A stretch of 64,000 nucleotides of DNA from Stichopus chloronotus (taxonomy: Eukaryota > Echinodermata > Holothuroidea > Aspidochirotida > Stichopodidae). The stretch spans positions 38,379,200-38,443,199 of the forward strand of contig CM037843.1 of assembly GCA_021234535.1 (NCBI GenBank), written 5' to 3'. The translations under genes were made by a program, and so were the position numbers. The notes beneath the pieces were generated by a model, which saw only the letters and a program-made list of their open reading frames with translations, had not been told where the DNA came from and made no database searches. Positions 14,501 to 27,849 of this stretch are shown here, piece by piece (the first letter of the stretch is position 1; each line of letters opens with the position of its first letter).

Positions 14501-17500
14501 ATGGAAACTTTGTTTCACGATCGACAAGCGAGCGTTTAACCACTACAACCTGTGATGACAATTTCAACTCAAAAGTTTAATTCTCTTCAGCAGATAGTAT
14601 CCTAGATTTCCAAATATAAAAAACAGGACTGCATCCATAATGAAGAGAGGGAAAAACAACTTCAGGATTTTTATCTTTGTTTATTGGTTAGGGTGATTAA
14701 TTGCGATCAAATTCTCAATGTTTCAATAAAGAATGAAAAATAAAAGGAGGCATGAAATGAATTTGGTCTACGAATGAGAGAACATGTTGCAGCTCCTGAT
14801 TTCAGCAAAATTACTGAAATAATGTCAAAGTCAGTCCAAGATTAGATGCAACGTTTTAAAATGAATATGTGCAGAGCATCACATCACTCTGGTAGAAAAA
14901 TGATGTGAAAGTGTTGCCTTTGATATAACTTCCGTCACAAACGTCAAGCCTCACTGTTTACATTAACTTTGTGTGCCACACAATGTTCCACCATTCAACT
15001 GATGGAAAAAAACAAATACTGAAGCATAAAAGAAAAGTACATTAGACAAAAGGGAAGAAAACTACAAAATCAAGCAAGTACATGTTTTGATTTTATGTAA
15101 CAAATCTGAGTGTCAGAGAAAAAAAATTTTAGGTCAAAACACTACACCTTACATCAAATCTATCTCCAATCAAGGACACTTCTATAAGAGATTTGATGTA
15201 AGCCTATGTAAACTTTACTAAAATCATTTACAATAATTTTCTTTTGTCAAGGACACATTTAACGATGTTACAATGATGATATTACCATGCCCTCCATGAG
15301 ACTAGAAACTTTGTGATTCTAAGAATCACAGGCAAACGTTAAAAATATGTGAAGAGATGGCCTTGTTGACTGGCATGATGACTGGTAAGACATCAAGAGT
15401 GAGGTAACAACGATAATGGCTTATTGAGATACGGAGATAAGTTTACTTATTGCCATATGCTAGCCAAGAGAAACACTCCCATTGATACAAATTACAACAT
15501 TGACACTTCATAGTCACATTTTGGAATGTTGCTTTAATAATAATGAAGAGTTCTTGTATATCATTGAATCTACGCTCGTAGTAAGCTCAAAGTGCCAACA
15601 TCAACATAATGACATTCATAAACCCTTCCTTTAAGTCCCTGGGGGACTGTGACATCATGGCTGGTAGTTAGGCACTTACTGATGGGTAAACCAACCAACA
15701 GGGCTACAGCTAGACAAATTTTAGTGCCAGGCTCCAAGCAAGGGAACTAGCCACTTCTTGTAGGGTCAAGAGACTTGCACCAGTCCCAGGTGACCACGGG
15801 TCTAGGGGCGATGCTCCGGCAGGGGTCCAGGGAGCAGCACTCTTAAAACGGTCTATGCCTTTCAAGCACTGTCATGGTAAAGTACTTGCAAAATTATTAT
15901 AACTCAAAAAGGCCACTTGTTCTATCATATTTACCACGTTTTGTGAAGTTACTACCATGAAGTAAGCAACTGGTTTGCAAATGCCAGGCAGGAATTACTA
16001 ATCCCAGGCAGGAATGCCCTGTGCCAGCCACCGCAGCTACAACCCTTCCAACCACATCAATACTACCCCTGTTCCACTCTCTTAAATGCACCTCTTGTGC
16101 ACCAAAGCAAAAGGGCAACAGGTCAGATTAATATAAAGTATTTGAAATGACTTAGCCAGAAGTCGAACCCATTATCTCCTGGTTGGAAATCAGTGCTCTA
16201 CCAACTGAGATGAGCATCCGGTATTTCCTGGATCAATTTCATTATTATCTCCATGTTCTTAATTATAATATACTGTCCACAAAGCAATGCAAACATGACC
16301 TCTGTTCATGAAAAAGTTATCACAGGCAAAACAGCTCCTATAACAGAGAACTTCAATCTGGCCAAGATAGCTAATCATTATCCCTTGGTTTATACTTTAT
16401 CACATGACCGTTTGCATCATCGGGGTATCAACTGACAGTTGCATCACTTGATTCTGTTCATCCCAACATCATCAAATGATTTCGTATAGGCAATATTGGT
16501 GCCTGTCCCACACAATACCAAGTATAACAAGGTCGATGATAGAATTCTGCGACAATATCAGTATCCTAGATGCCATTCTTTCTCATTGTCCTGACATTGA
16601 GGTTTACACCTGATCGATCCACTGCCTAAATATCAACAGCACTCAAGGGAGGTTGACAAGTTCTTCACTTACATTTTTTATAATATCCCTAATTATCTCG
16701 TTACTACACACATGAAAGCGGTTAATGGTTTCTCAATTGATTTTAATTAGGTCACTGACAATACAGTCAATACTTTAACCATCCAAATGTCAGCAGACAG
16801 AGTGCAGTCGTTACCATATGGTAAGAACTGTTTAAGAAACTGTTTACATTGCAGAAGAACCTGTTGAAAATTTGAATACTGGAAACTGTCAGAAATCCAG
16901 GAGGTGGCTTAACTATCAACTGATTTATTTTAAGATATGTTTAAATTTGTCTAGCTAAAATATCACTGTTCACTGTCACCAGTTGAAACTGTACAAAGAG
17001 CAAATGATTCCAAATTCAATAACACCTATAGAAAAACAAAAAATTGTAAAGAAAATGATAACTTTTTGTAGAACCAGGAATTGAATACAAAATGCAATTG
17101 GAAGACTTACTTCTTAGAAGAGCTGCCAAGTCAAAGAGGGCTCGATCGTCGTCATTTCCTTCCCATTTTTTCAAGCGGATTGCATTCCTTGGTTGAAGTT
17201 GGAAGGACTTTTCATCGTAATCAACAAAAATTACCCTTGACATGTCTCTGTTCAAGCTGGACAAGTCCTAATTGTTAAAATTAAAAGAAAAAGCAGAAAC
17301 AATATGATCTGAGCTATTATTGACTACCAAAGAAAAGATTATTAAAGGAGACACAAACTCTGATGTTAGTAGACTGATCTCATGGTAGAGACTACTATTC
17401 TTACAATTGCTGTGAAACGACTTTGAAAGTCTGGTTTTTCCACAAATCAAATTTTTTCAAATTATTTTTTTTTACACATGCTGTGTAGGATGCAACTGGC

Positions 17501-20500
17501 TTTCACTTTACCAAAAAAGGGCACTTGCAAAGTGAGATCATGGTGTTACTTCAAAATTAAACACGATTGTGTTCATCATGGCTGTTGAATGTAATCAGTA
17601 AATACTGCTTTCTGTATTGCTTGTCCAATAAGTGGACTTAAAACAACATAGACCAATGAAAAACTCTCAAAAGTTTTGGTTTATGTATTTGTATATTTTC
17701 CGTGTTTTTGTAATGATAGAGAGTCTGGTTAATCCAACATGTCTTTGAAAAAACCTCCTCTCTTGGCTATTTGGAGACTAACAGCAATTTGTGGTGACAG
17801 AAAGATGGAAAAAGCACAAAGCAATGCCCATGAAATTACCCCATATACTCCAAAGTAACTTAAGTTGTGCTGTAAAATTGTTTAAGTAAGAGAAATCGGA
17901 GAGAACACCAACTCAAGTGTCTTCTCTAAAAGGAAAAGATGAAAATATTTTCTGTTTTGCACTAGATCATTTTTTATTCATATCTTTAATGTTCATTTCT
18001 CTTGTGCGCTGTACTTCAAAGTTCATTGTTGTTCCAATTCTTGGCTTTGACACTGCCTTCCTTTTGTTTATTGTTTTTGCTTTATTTTAAATGACATAGC
18101 AGCGGCAACCTTAATTACAATTTCACGTCATTTACTTTTTTTTAAGTTGTATGACTCTGTAAATCTTCTGAGGAGACAATCATGAAAGTTAAGCCTTTTG
18201 GTTAGCAGAGATTTTGAAAGCACAGCTTGCTATTCAACTTACTCAACAAAGGTGAATTTTGTTATAAATTTGATGACAACACGAGCAAAATAGGAGCATC
18301 AAGTTCTAGTAGAGGAAGACAATATGGCGAGCAGATACACAAACGAAGTTGATGGCGAGCAAAACTGGCAAACTTACCTTGACATGGTGCCCATTGACAT
18401 ATTTTGTGGCATCTCTGAATAATCGATACATAATATAACCTTTGGGGTCAAGGCTATCCAACAGTGGAAAAGCAGTCTGTAAAGAAAGGCACAATACACA
18501 GGGATAAACATCAAGAGGAAAAAAATGAAGCAAGCATGAGATGGTAGAGCAAAACCTAATTCTCATGTGACTTTGAAATGTGCATATTAGACTCTATTTG
18601 TCAAGAATAATGATTAAATTTATATTGAGATATCATTGTAAATCCATTGAAATTGGGAGTAAATTCTGATTTTGAACAAGGTAATAATGAATGCCAAGAG
18701 GTGTCGTAGCCTACACTTTGGGACAGCAAAGCATGAACTAGATTTCATGAGGACCCCTTCGTAACCTGTGACTATAGGGGAGTATCCAAAAGGATTTGAA
18801 GGGCCTTAAGGATGTAGGATGGTCTTAAAGCCCATGCAGGGTATAGCAAAGGTCATGGAATGTAGTCCTCCATAACAGAACAATCTCTGTTGTCTGATTT
18901 TGCTCAAAACTGCATCAGGTTTGCTGAACAATTCATAAAAATTAAAAGAAGTTACTTCTGGGACTTATTCAGGATAGAAAAGTAGGTTTCTTCAGTTTCA
19001 AACTATCACTGGCAAAATTAGGTATATGCCATATCACAATGCACGTGCTCTTTTACAAGCTGCCCAAATTTGTGAATACAAGGTTAGGTTCAAGGCCATT
19101 CATCTAACCATAAATCTGCTAATTATCACCACTACTGGTCAGATCAAATGATGTTATGAATTGCGTCAATGGTATAATCAACCAGTAATCTTGAACAAGA
19201 GAGATAAGGAACTTGAGCCATAGATATAAGACAAACAACAAACGAACAGCAACGGCTGAGGACCAAAACTGGCCTTTGACCTATTTGTACTCTGAAGTGA
19301 TACACTGATCGGCTGACTAAATCCTGAATTCTCTCTTAAAGATACAGTTTTGAGATACCATGTTCTAAATATTTCACAACTTGAATGTTCTGATATCAAA
19401 CACTTTGGACCATCAAAGGCCTTTTGTTAATGTCAGACACATTTGAACCAGATATAAGATCTGCCTAAATCTACCATTACTTAAGATAAACTGCTTACAA
19501 GCTGGAACATATGCAGACCTTGCACACTGATGTGTGCACATGCCATCATTTTTTGTATACATTACACTTTCGAGTCTCAGTTTCAAGACTTGAGCATGGA
19601 TGAAGGATCAGCCTTTACAAACAGATATTCATTTGATCTGGGGACATGCAGACTTGAAAAGAAGCGCATGATCAGGATCAGTAAGGGGCTCTGCCGTGCA
19701 AGTGGGGGAGGTCATGATAAGCAAGAACTTGGCATTTCTGTACAGTGCATACCATGAAGTGCTGTATAGTCAATTTTTATTCAATGCATAAAGCTGCTCA
19801 ATCATGAAGCTGTTTTAAACTTTCAACACAACAACTGTAAGATACAAAACAAATCCCCAAACAAGTCAGGTTTTACTAATGAGTCAACTACAAAGATCAA
19901 CGCACTTGTATTCTTGATATTCAGTTTCTTGTATGTAAGCTCATGTAAACCATCCACCTTCCCCAACCACTTCTCTCATGAAATGAAGTCTGGGGATGAT
20001 CTTTTAAGTATTTTTCAACCTTTTTCAAATATTGCACCTCCCCGTGCTTTTCACTCAATACCTGTATCAATAGGAAAAGTATGTTTCACAACATTTTCTA
20101 CTTTGCTGTCAGTACTCAGTAAAAACAGCATTTAGCATTTATACCCATAGCTAGGAGTCAGATCTCCATCCTATTTGTGTAAAAAATACCGATTGTAATA
20201 GATCCAAACAGAGTCATAACCTGCCCATCCCCCCCCCCATCCAATAAATAACCATCAACTGGTATTATCCAGGATATGTTAGCATTCACGCTTGCGAGCT
20301 GACTGCCGTTGGGGAATCTGATCCACTTTGTGTATACTGGAAATGTTATAACTCCAACCAAGAGTAACATGCATATGTACTGCAAGGTATCTGAAATGAC
20401 TGCCAGGTTAATATCAGGAAAGAGATGATCAGGAAATTACAATATACTCACAAAGCCTTGCTCTGATGTGTAGATGACAATTTCAAATAGAGGTGGACCA

Positions 20501-23500
20501 ACTTGCTGTAAAAAGTAGTCAACACCGGGTCGTTTCTTAAACCTCCAACCATTTGAATACTGAGGGGAAAAAGAAGCAAAATGTAAAATTACATCAACTC
20601 ACATGCTGATAACATTTGGTGAATACTTCAAATCCGTCTGCTAACCATGAATGGGGTGGAATCTTACGGAAACGCTCGATAAGAAAGTAACATCTTTCAG
20701 TACCTTTTAAAATGACAAACATCCACTTCCAATTACTTGGATTGCTTAAAATGTATTTTCATAAAACGTCTCTCTCTTGAGTGTCAACTAGGTCTTTGCA
20801 TACATGTAGTTCCTGCTGAATGACAAACCAGGAATTAATGACACTAACAAACTTGGTACTATCATGCTTTGTTTGTTCATTACATTTATATTTAACTGAC
20901 AACTGAAATGAAAGAAAATGACTTTTCACTGCAGACACTTTAAACACTATGTAAATATCTTGATATTGATATTGCCAGTTGGAAAAAAAAGACTTCTCTG
21001 GTCAAGAAAGATGTGCCTCAAGGCTACCACAATGCCGTGTAATAGTGACAAATTCTACAAGCAGTCTCTGTAATTCTTTGAGATTGAAACACTCATGAAC
21101 TGTTGAAATTTGACACTAGTGAAAAGGAAGACTTTGCTGCCAGACCTTAATCCAGACCTACCACAAGGTGCCTCTAATAATCAACAATTTATGAGTATTT
21201 TTGAGAACAAAGTTGGAACTAAAAGAGTTAAGGTTCATGTTCACTTTATTATTTCAATTCAAAATTTTTATCCACACATGAACATTCTCATGCTACAGTG
21301 TCATATGGGTTCATATTTCTATTCCTCATGATTTGAACAATGAAATGATGTAAGAGGAATTTAACAATGGATGCATTGTGTGCATTAATTGTGCAGACAA
21401 GATACATTGCAAATGCTGTGAACTGAAAGTCCACCCAAGGCCAATATTTGAGCTTTGCTTATTGGAAGCTGTCTGTCAATGATCGCTGAATGCATCTATG
21501 ATAAAAGTGGTATTGTTACCAAACTCATCATTGGGTGTTTGGGAGCAATTTGCTATCAAACATTCTGCAGAGAATCTGACAAATCTTAAACGAGGCAAAA
21601 TGACTCACTGTCCACTCTGGGTGAACCAAGACATTTGTCATCTCCAGGACTAAGGTATACGGAGGCTGATAATAAGGCTCAGTCAAAGGATCTGGTAACA
21701 GCTTCTCTGCTGAAGGCTCAACAATCATCTACAACAAAAAGGAACAGAAGAAAATTATTACAGTATTTACAAAATTTGGCAGATTACTACAGCCCATCCC
21801 CCTTCCTAACCATACCCACCTTCCCCCAGCAACAAGAGAGGTTCCAACAACGCTTCCTTTCTTCCGTACAAGTCACAAAAATGTAGAACAATTTCCATCA
21901 CTGTCATGAAAATGCCAAAGGGACTTAATGATAATGTCCCCACGGGCAGGAAAATTTGTTTGTATTTTATTTTCTTGATATGCAAAGTGATCACATGATT
22001 ACACTGCCACATGTTGATGGCTCTGCCTTCCACCAGTAATGAATGCTAAGCTAACATGAACACTTACAATATTTTGCTACATTTGCTTTGAGCAAAGTTA
22101 CTTAATAATTTGATAATGCTACATTTTAACAGCCTTCAATTTTACCTATCACATTACAACACATTAATGACATTACAAAATAATTGGCAGTACTATATCT
22201 TATCTAGATTTATGTCAATAAACAATAAAACCACATAAGATCACTATGAAAATACTAAAGCAACCATTTCTTGCCAAGAGCATGATCTTGCAACTCAAAC
22301 TGTGTCTATTCTGAGCATTTCCAACACCATAAGTTTCAAGGTTTGACTACACCTGTGGTGCTTGTATGCACACCTTGCATGTGGCAATTAGGATTGAATT
22401 TACACAAGGAGGAGATGCAGACAGGCTGTGGGAGGGCTAGACATAAGTGGTTGGGATAGCTGGAACTGTCTGGGACAATGAGTACCTGCTTTTAAAATGT
22501 CAGTAATTACAGTAGGGTAATGTATAGCAATCTTAAGTGCTAGTGAGGTAGCAACTCCAGATTGATGCAGTAAGGTATATTTGATTATGTTCACAGCAAT
22601 GAAGCTAGTATCTCCCATAAACGAGTTAGCTGACATTCTGTAACACATTACAAAACTAGTAACACTTTCTATAAAGCTGCACTTGAGTAAAACAGAATTA
22701 AAACAATATTGAAAACAAATCACAAGTATGCACAATGCAATCGTACTAAAACATCATCGTACATGACTACATTTCTGCCGTTTATCAGCACAGGAGACTG
22801 ACAATATGAAGTTTCCAATTTATTTTTTTAAAGTAATATCTGGATATTTACACAACATTTTATATACATTAGACCATAAATACATACTTAGTGACTATGG
22901 GTAACTCATATGATACCTACCGTTCTGTAATTCCTCATCTCTTTGAAAGCTCTCTTGCAGTATGCTAACAGTACAAAGTCGTTTTCAAATTCATCTGGAA
23001 TCTGGTGCAAATAAACCACAAAATTCAATCACTTGAGAAATGGCAAATAGCACGACAGTTTGAATTACAGGCACAATGGAATGTTTCAGTACTGTATCAT
23101 GGTCACTGCCATGGTCTCCAATTCAAAGTTATCAAAGTGTGTGATAGCAGATCAGATATGACAATCCATCACTCAGTCTGAACCGAGACATCGATGTTAT
23201 CAGGATGGTTCTAGCCACAAGATTCTGAGTGACTGCTACAGCTCTTTGTCACTGCAGTGTGAATGCCATCCTGGGGGAGAAGGTTAACTTTGAATTCTTT
23301 TTTGCAGGTCGAGTATGCTGAGATGGCGAACGGTGTATTTTTTTCCTACTTTTAAGCACCAGCCGGAACTGATAGAACCCTGGTTATCAAGTACACAGTT
23401 TTGAATTTCTTCCTTGTAACATGGAGAGTAAATTAAGAGGAAAGTTTGTATTACAAGGACAGCTGCTGAACTGTCAATTATGCAGAGAATATTATATTCA

Positions 23501-26500
23501 CTGTTCCCTGACTACAAACATTTTCATTTTTTCTCCAATCCGACAAATTTGTCACAACTTATGAAAATTACACAGAAGAAGAATGCACTTGCTTGATTTT
23601 TCAGGTGAGGGTAAAACGTACAATACAAGTAGGAATATAATCTGATTATTTGAGATTCTGATCACGGCTATTACACAACTGATGCAGGATGTACAGGGAA
23701 TAATTAAGCATTTAAATTTTGTGTGGCAGTTTGTGGATTTTTCAGGTCTTTTGAAAACTATTGGTAAAAATGCAAGGGTTCATTTTGGCATAGCTTTTGT
23801 TGCAAATTGCAATATGCTACTGAATAAATTATTGTCTGATGTCTGTTCTGGCTATTACCATCATGTGTTGAAAGAACCATCTCCCTGGTCCTATTTATCA
23901 GGGAGGGGTGACCATGAAAACTGAAAGATATTAACTTAATATCAAATGGTTTTGACCATTACTGTTCTGTTACAGATACGGTTTACTTAGAACCTCTCTC
24001 ACTACCACCATCTGGACAGTAGAATGCACATTCTTTTTTTCCCTAAACAAAAGTAAGGTCAGCATCAACTTTGGTGATATTCTGATTTGAATAATCAAGG
24101 GTTATCCAACTGATGAAAAGACCTTTCTAGAATACATAAAATGCATTGTGTAGGGCTTGAAACAAGCTTGAAGAAGAGCACAGCCAAAATGAGCAAATTG
24201 GTATAACAGTGATGAACTTTAGTGGAAGTCCGTGCAAACGAGACACCACAATTCTCTACAGGACAACCGAATTATGGTTCACAGTTGTTCTTTGGACAAC
24301 CAACTTTGGTTAGTTCTTGAATCATATTAAAGATTTTACTGGCAATATCTGAAACATTAAGGGATGGAATAGGGTGAGCAATTGCTAAGAGCACAATGCA
24401 CATGTGTTGCTGATGCACCAACCTGGATATACTGTAAAATCATGGCAAGATTTTGTCAGGACAACTAATATTAAAAAAGACAACTTCATTTTGTATGTTA
24501 GTTGTTCCTTAGACTATCAGATGAAAATGGCAAAACTTAAACACTGTATCTGGTCTATGTTATTTCATACGGCATTTTCTGATCGAGGGACACCACAGCC
24601 AGCAGTAAGGACCCGATAGCTGTGGCTACTCAATGCTGTTTATTATTTCAAGCCCCAATTATCTGATAGAAAATTGAATACTGTAATTGCATAAATTCAA
24701 CATGTGACTTACTGTTTGGCCATTTTCATCTTTCCTTGGTTCACCTGTAGCACAGAAAAGTAAGATAAAATAGTAAATTAAACAGATCTGTACCTTTTCT
24801 TAAAAATGAACATAATTTTTAAGGGCATTACAAGATGTAAATTTTTATCTCTACTGAAGAACAAAGCCACAAAAAGTCAATATGTCAGAAATGAGCAATG
24901 CATCTATGATCTATACTATGTGTCCCTAAAGAGATCAGGACATGAATTTTAAAATTGCGTTTCTGCAAAGTATTTTAAGTATATAAACAAATCCTTTAGA
25001 ATTACTTCAGTCAATGTGAGACTTCTTTTGGTAACCTGTTTGTTACTAACCCAACATAAGCAATCAAATGTGAAATATTTCAGGTTCATTTGCTACACCA
25101 TCATGTAGTGATTGACACAAAATATCATTTGTTTTCACTTTGTAAGGTGTAAATACTATTTCACTAATGGGGACATTTCACAAATTCTGTCATCTTCCAA
25201 ACCAAGACCTATGTTTGAGAATTAAACAGAAATAGTGAGTTAAAAAGTGGCTATCACCTTTGCATTTTTCACCTTCCTTGACTTGATCAAAGAGGCCATT
25301 TAAGTGTACAACTCACAGTCACAGTACAACTAACTTTTCACCTAACTGTTAATTGTTTAGCGGGTTACTTTTCAAATTCTGACAGAATCATGTATCAGCC
25401 AACTGCTGATTGCAGTCATGCAGCATCACAGAAAATTGGCCATCTTCTAATGTAGACCTAACAGTTGGACCTAGCTGTCTCCTCACTAACAGGTCAGACT
25501 GGAGTGTCTGCCTCTAACTGCAAATTGTGGAACAGGGGATATTTTTGGCAGTTCAAGAGTACAACTAAACGTTTTTTTTTTCCTCAAAATTCAAGCACGG
25601 GGTATACTGTCCATTACATCGAAACATCAAAACAAACGGTTGCTTCTATCCACAACACTAGGTATAGGCCTAGTATAAAGACAAGGGTAATGAGGTCAGG
25701 TTTGCCACCTGTGTGGCCTGCAGTACCATGAGTTTCAAAGTCAGTGTTGCTTTGCCATGTAGGCATTTTTCATGTCCAATTGGATATGTTTTTTTCTATG
25801 CTTGGGCGTAGTGATTTAAGCTCAGATCGGTTTCGGTTTTCAGACAGTTTTGGGTTTTGGGGTGAACTTTTAGGCTGGTTTGACGAGGGTCCAGGGAGCT
25901 GTAATAGCTCTATGGTCCGAGGCATAATGTCCAACGTGACCATCATTTTTATTAATTTGTACTATTTTATGTTAGCCAGCCCTTTTCTCAAGAATACAAG
26001 TCAGTGAACTGTTTGCAGACAGGTGGTCATAGTTTCTTCAGATCACTAATCTTATTTATATTAGCATATGATCAGTGAGGCAGACCTCTCTGCAGAGTGC
26101 AAATGCAAATTCGTGTTGCCTAAAAAATCTGTTGAGAACTTTCTCAAGAATGGTTTCTGAAGTTCCTGTTTCATGTTAATAATGTGTTTACTTTCCCAAA
26201 AGATGATCTAAATTGGAGAACAAGTTGAAACAAAAAAAATATTGTGTGCAATTATGCTCATCTAGACAACCACTCTTAAACATTTACAGCAAATAAGACT
26301 GCTTAATTGACATTGATAGGTGACAGGTTGACTACGTTTACACACTTTGATGGTTTTGGACAGGTTTTTGCAAAATGTGATGTCTACTGACCCAGGCACC
26401 AACTCTAGTGTTCAGGCTGTTTTTGTTATTGACCAGGACATAACTTTCGAACTAACTCAGAATAAAAAACTGTAATTAGTGTAACCATAGCCTAAACCAT

Positions 26501-27823
26501 GGATACAACACTAATGGGAAGCAAGTTAAACTTGGCAAGCTTATTCAGTGGGTGCCACTTCTAGAATGCCGAAATTGTGCTGTAACGTCTAACATTGTAG
26601 TCTAGTTTCATAGATGGAAATTTAACACAATTACCCCGGATGCCGATTCTATTGTCGAACTTCTCTTGTTATTGGCCCTGACTAACTTCCATGTTTGGAT
26701 GACTGCATAAGTAGTGAGACTTGAGCCAATTGACTCAGAATTTGAAGCTGTCTGTAATGAAGGCTATCCACTGATCTCTTTTTTAATACACAGAGCGATC
26801 AGTGGACTAAATTTGGCTCTTCTATCTTGTGCCAATGTCCACAGTTACACAATGTATTATATCATTTGAGTATGGGTGAACAGTGTTCGAAACTGCATTA
26901 TTCAACCAGCATCTGAGTCAATAGACACAATGTTTGCAAAATGAAGGCAGCTTTTAGGTGGATTTTTAAGAAATAATGGGTGGGTAATAGTCTGCCAGAA
27001 GTGACAAATCAAAGATGGCATTGTGGCCCCTTGATTCAAAAAGGTTGGCCACCCTATTTTTTACAAAGACTGTATGTATGGAGTGTAATTACAGACTACC
27101 TGACAACTACCTAATGAGATACTGCCCACAATTTACAGCTCAGGCTTACTTGGACCAAAACTACAATGAACTTTGAGTCTATGCTAATACTAATAGTGTT
27201 TAATTAGGCCCTAAGCCTCAGTTGCAACATGGTTGAATGTGGCTAGATACCGCAGTGTAGCAACAATACCATTCGGCTTCTCAAGACGCTACAGCACTAC
27301 AAGTTGGTATCCTCAGGATGCGTTGTTCAGCTTGCTCAAGTTGTTTAGCCTAGCCTACAATACAATGAACGAAGGTAGTGTGTACAACAATAGGTTGCCG
27401 ATAAATGCATGGTAACTGTTAGTAATAGTTACTACTACTCTCACCAAGTTCATACACTGTGAGAAGAGAAATACCAGCAAGCATCGTCCCTGTTACATAC
27501 ATAGCCCATCTTTGATATTTGGCAAATTTTTGCTTCCTTTCTTTCTTTTTCTTTTCTTCGTCCTCTTTGGAACTTTTAACTTTCTCTTCAGCTTGTTTGA
27601 GAAGTACACTTAGTGGAAGTGTACTTTCCGACTCTTGTGACTTGTGTTCTGACAAAGCACAAAAAGGTGAAACTGACACAGATCTAGATGTTAAAAAATA
27701 CAGCTGAGGACGGCGCACCACGCAAACCTTGAAAGAAGGTTTCACAAAAATGTGGAAAATGTTTCCTTTCGATGACAACATCCGCAAGGGAATGCTACGG
27801 CATGTGTTACAGAGCGCTGCCAT
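11494..27823 (-). CDS. TIMM50: TIMM50, mitochondrial import inner membrane translocase subunit Tim50 (9 exons)
   Basis: Tim50 is the receptor of the TIM23 complex; it takes presequence proteins from the outer-membrane TOM complex. Nine exons join in frame into 387 aa: 27445-27823, 24713-24744, 22921-23001, 21609-21728, 20452-20559, 18378-18476, 17111-17267, 14387-14490 and 11494-11577 (stop TGA). All introns are GT-AG. The N-terminus is a basic, serine-rich presequence, followed by a lysine/glutamate-rich stretch and one membrane span at about residues 106-124. The FCP1/NIF-like domain follows, with [35 protein letters not shown] and [10 protein letters not shown]. At about 192-197 the phosphatase signature DxDx(T/V) is replaced by ExTxV, as in vertebrate Tim50, so phosphatase activity is unlikely. 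The C-terminus matches the family: [16 protein letters not shown], then TSRLLGR. An in-frame TGA lies 30 bases upstream of this ATG, which supports the start. Product and exon chain are very secure; splice points were assigned by eye. Confidence 0.95.
13754..13843. repeat. 26-bp minisatellite, about 3.5 copies
   Basis: Tandem units of about 26 bases, of the form AGGTCACATGACATCTTTCT plus six variable bases. They lie in the last TIMM50 intron. The units differ slightly (GGGCACATGA, GGTCATGTGA, GGTCACATGA). Confidence 0.75.
14387..14490 (-). CDS. TIMM50: TIMM50 coding exon 8
   Basis: Has 104 bases. It completes a threonine codon after TTTCTTTCAG, then encodes [13 protein letters not shown] and [14 protein letters not shown], and ends at a GTGAGA donor in phase 0. 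Confidence 0.93.
16146..16218 (-). repeat. tRNA-derived SINE head (minus strand)
   Basis: Read on the minus strand, this has the order of an RNA polymerase III tRNA-type promoter: GCTCATCTCAGTTGGTAGAG (A-box region), an anticodon-arm-like stretch CTGATTTCCAACCAG, and GGGTTCGACTTCT (B-box region). The acceptor and T-arm stems are imperfect, so it is not a functional tRNA gene. A SINE head, or a tRNA pseudogene, in a TIMM50 intron fits best. The SINE body may run towards 15.9 kb but I cannot set its end. Confidence 0.6.
17111..17267 (-). CDS. TIMM50: TIMM50 coding exon 7
   Basis: Has 157 bases and ends in phase 1 before GTAAGT. It encodes [33 protein letters not shown] and [13 protein letters not shown]. 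Confidence 0.93.
18378..18476 (-). CDS. TIMM50: TIMM50 coding exon 6
   Basis: Has 99 bases in phase 0-0, from TTTACAG to GTAAGT. It encodes [13 protein letters not shown] and [17 protein letters not shown]. Confidence 0.93.
20452..20559 (-). CDS. TIMM50: TIMM50 coding exon 5
   Basis: Has 108 bases in phase 0-0, from CCCCTCAG to GTGAGT. It encodes [16 protein letters not shown] and [11 protein letters not shown], the core beta-strand region of the FCP1/NIF fold. Confidence 0.93.
21609..21728 (-). CDS. TIMM50: TIMM50 coding exon 4
   Basis: Has 120 bases in phase 0-0. It encodes the start of the FCP1-like domain, including [14 protein letters not shown] and LVHPEW. The catalytic aspartates of the phosphatase superfamily are absent. 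Confidence 0.93.
22921..23001 (-). CDS. TIMM50: TIMM50 coding exon 3
   Basis: Has 81 bases in phase 0-0, from GCACCAG to GTAGGT. It begins IPDEFENDF and ends MRNYRT, the helical linker before the FCP1-like domain. Confidence 0.92.
24713..24744 (-). CDS. TIMM50: TIMM50 coding exon 2 (32-nt microexon)
   Basis: A 32-base exon between TTTCTGTGCTACAG and GTAAGT. It completes a glycine codon and encodes [10 protein letters not shown], matching the DENG-containing linker of animal Tim50. Its length exactly restores phase 0 for the next exon. Confidence 0.9.
27445..27823 (-). CDS. TIMM50: TIMM50 coding exon 1
   Basis: Encodes residues 1-126 plus the first base of codon 127: the mitochondrial presequence, the charged linker and the membrane segment ([20 protein letters not shown]). 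The donor is GTGAGA. Translation runs on into the intron and soon hits a stop. Confidence 0.92.
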
Positions 27824-27849
27824 TTTTATTTTGAGGCCATTCCATTTTA

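Noticed and set aside
16146..16218. Functional tRNA gene on the minus strand
   Set aside because: The B box is diverged and the acceptor and T stems do not pair well, so a SINE head or pseudogene is more likely.
22400..22735. 111-codon minus-strand frame in a TIMM50 intron
   Set aside because: It lies between confirmed exons without matching splice signals, and the translation matches no family I know. It could be a repeat fragment.
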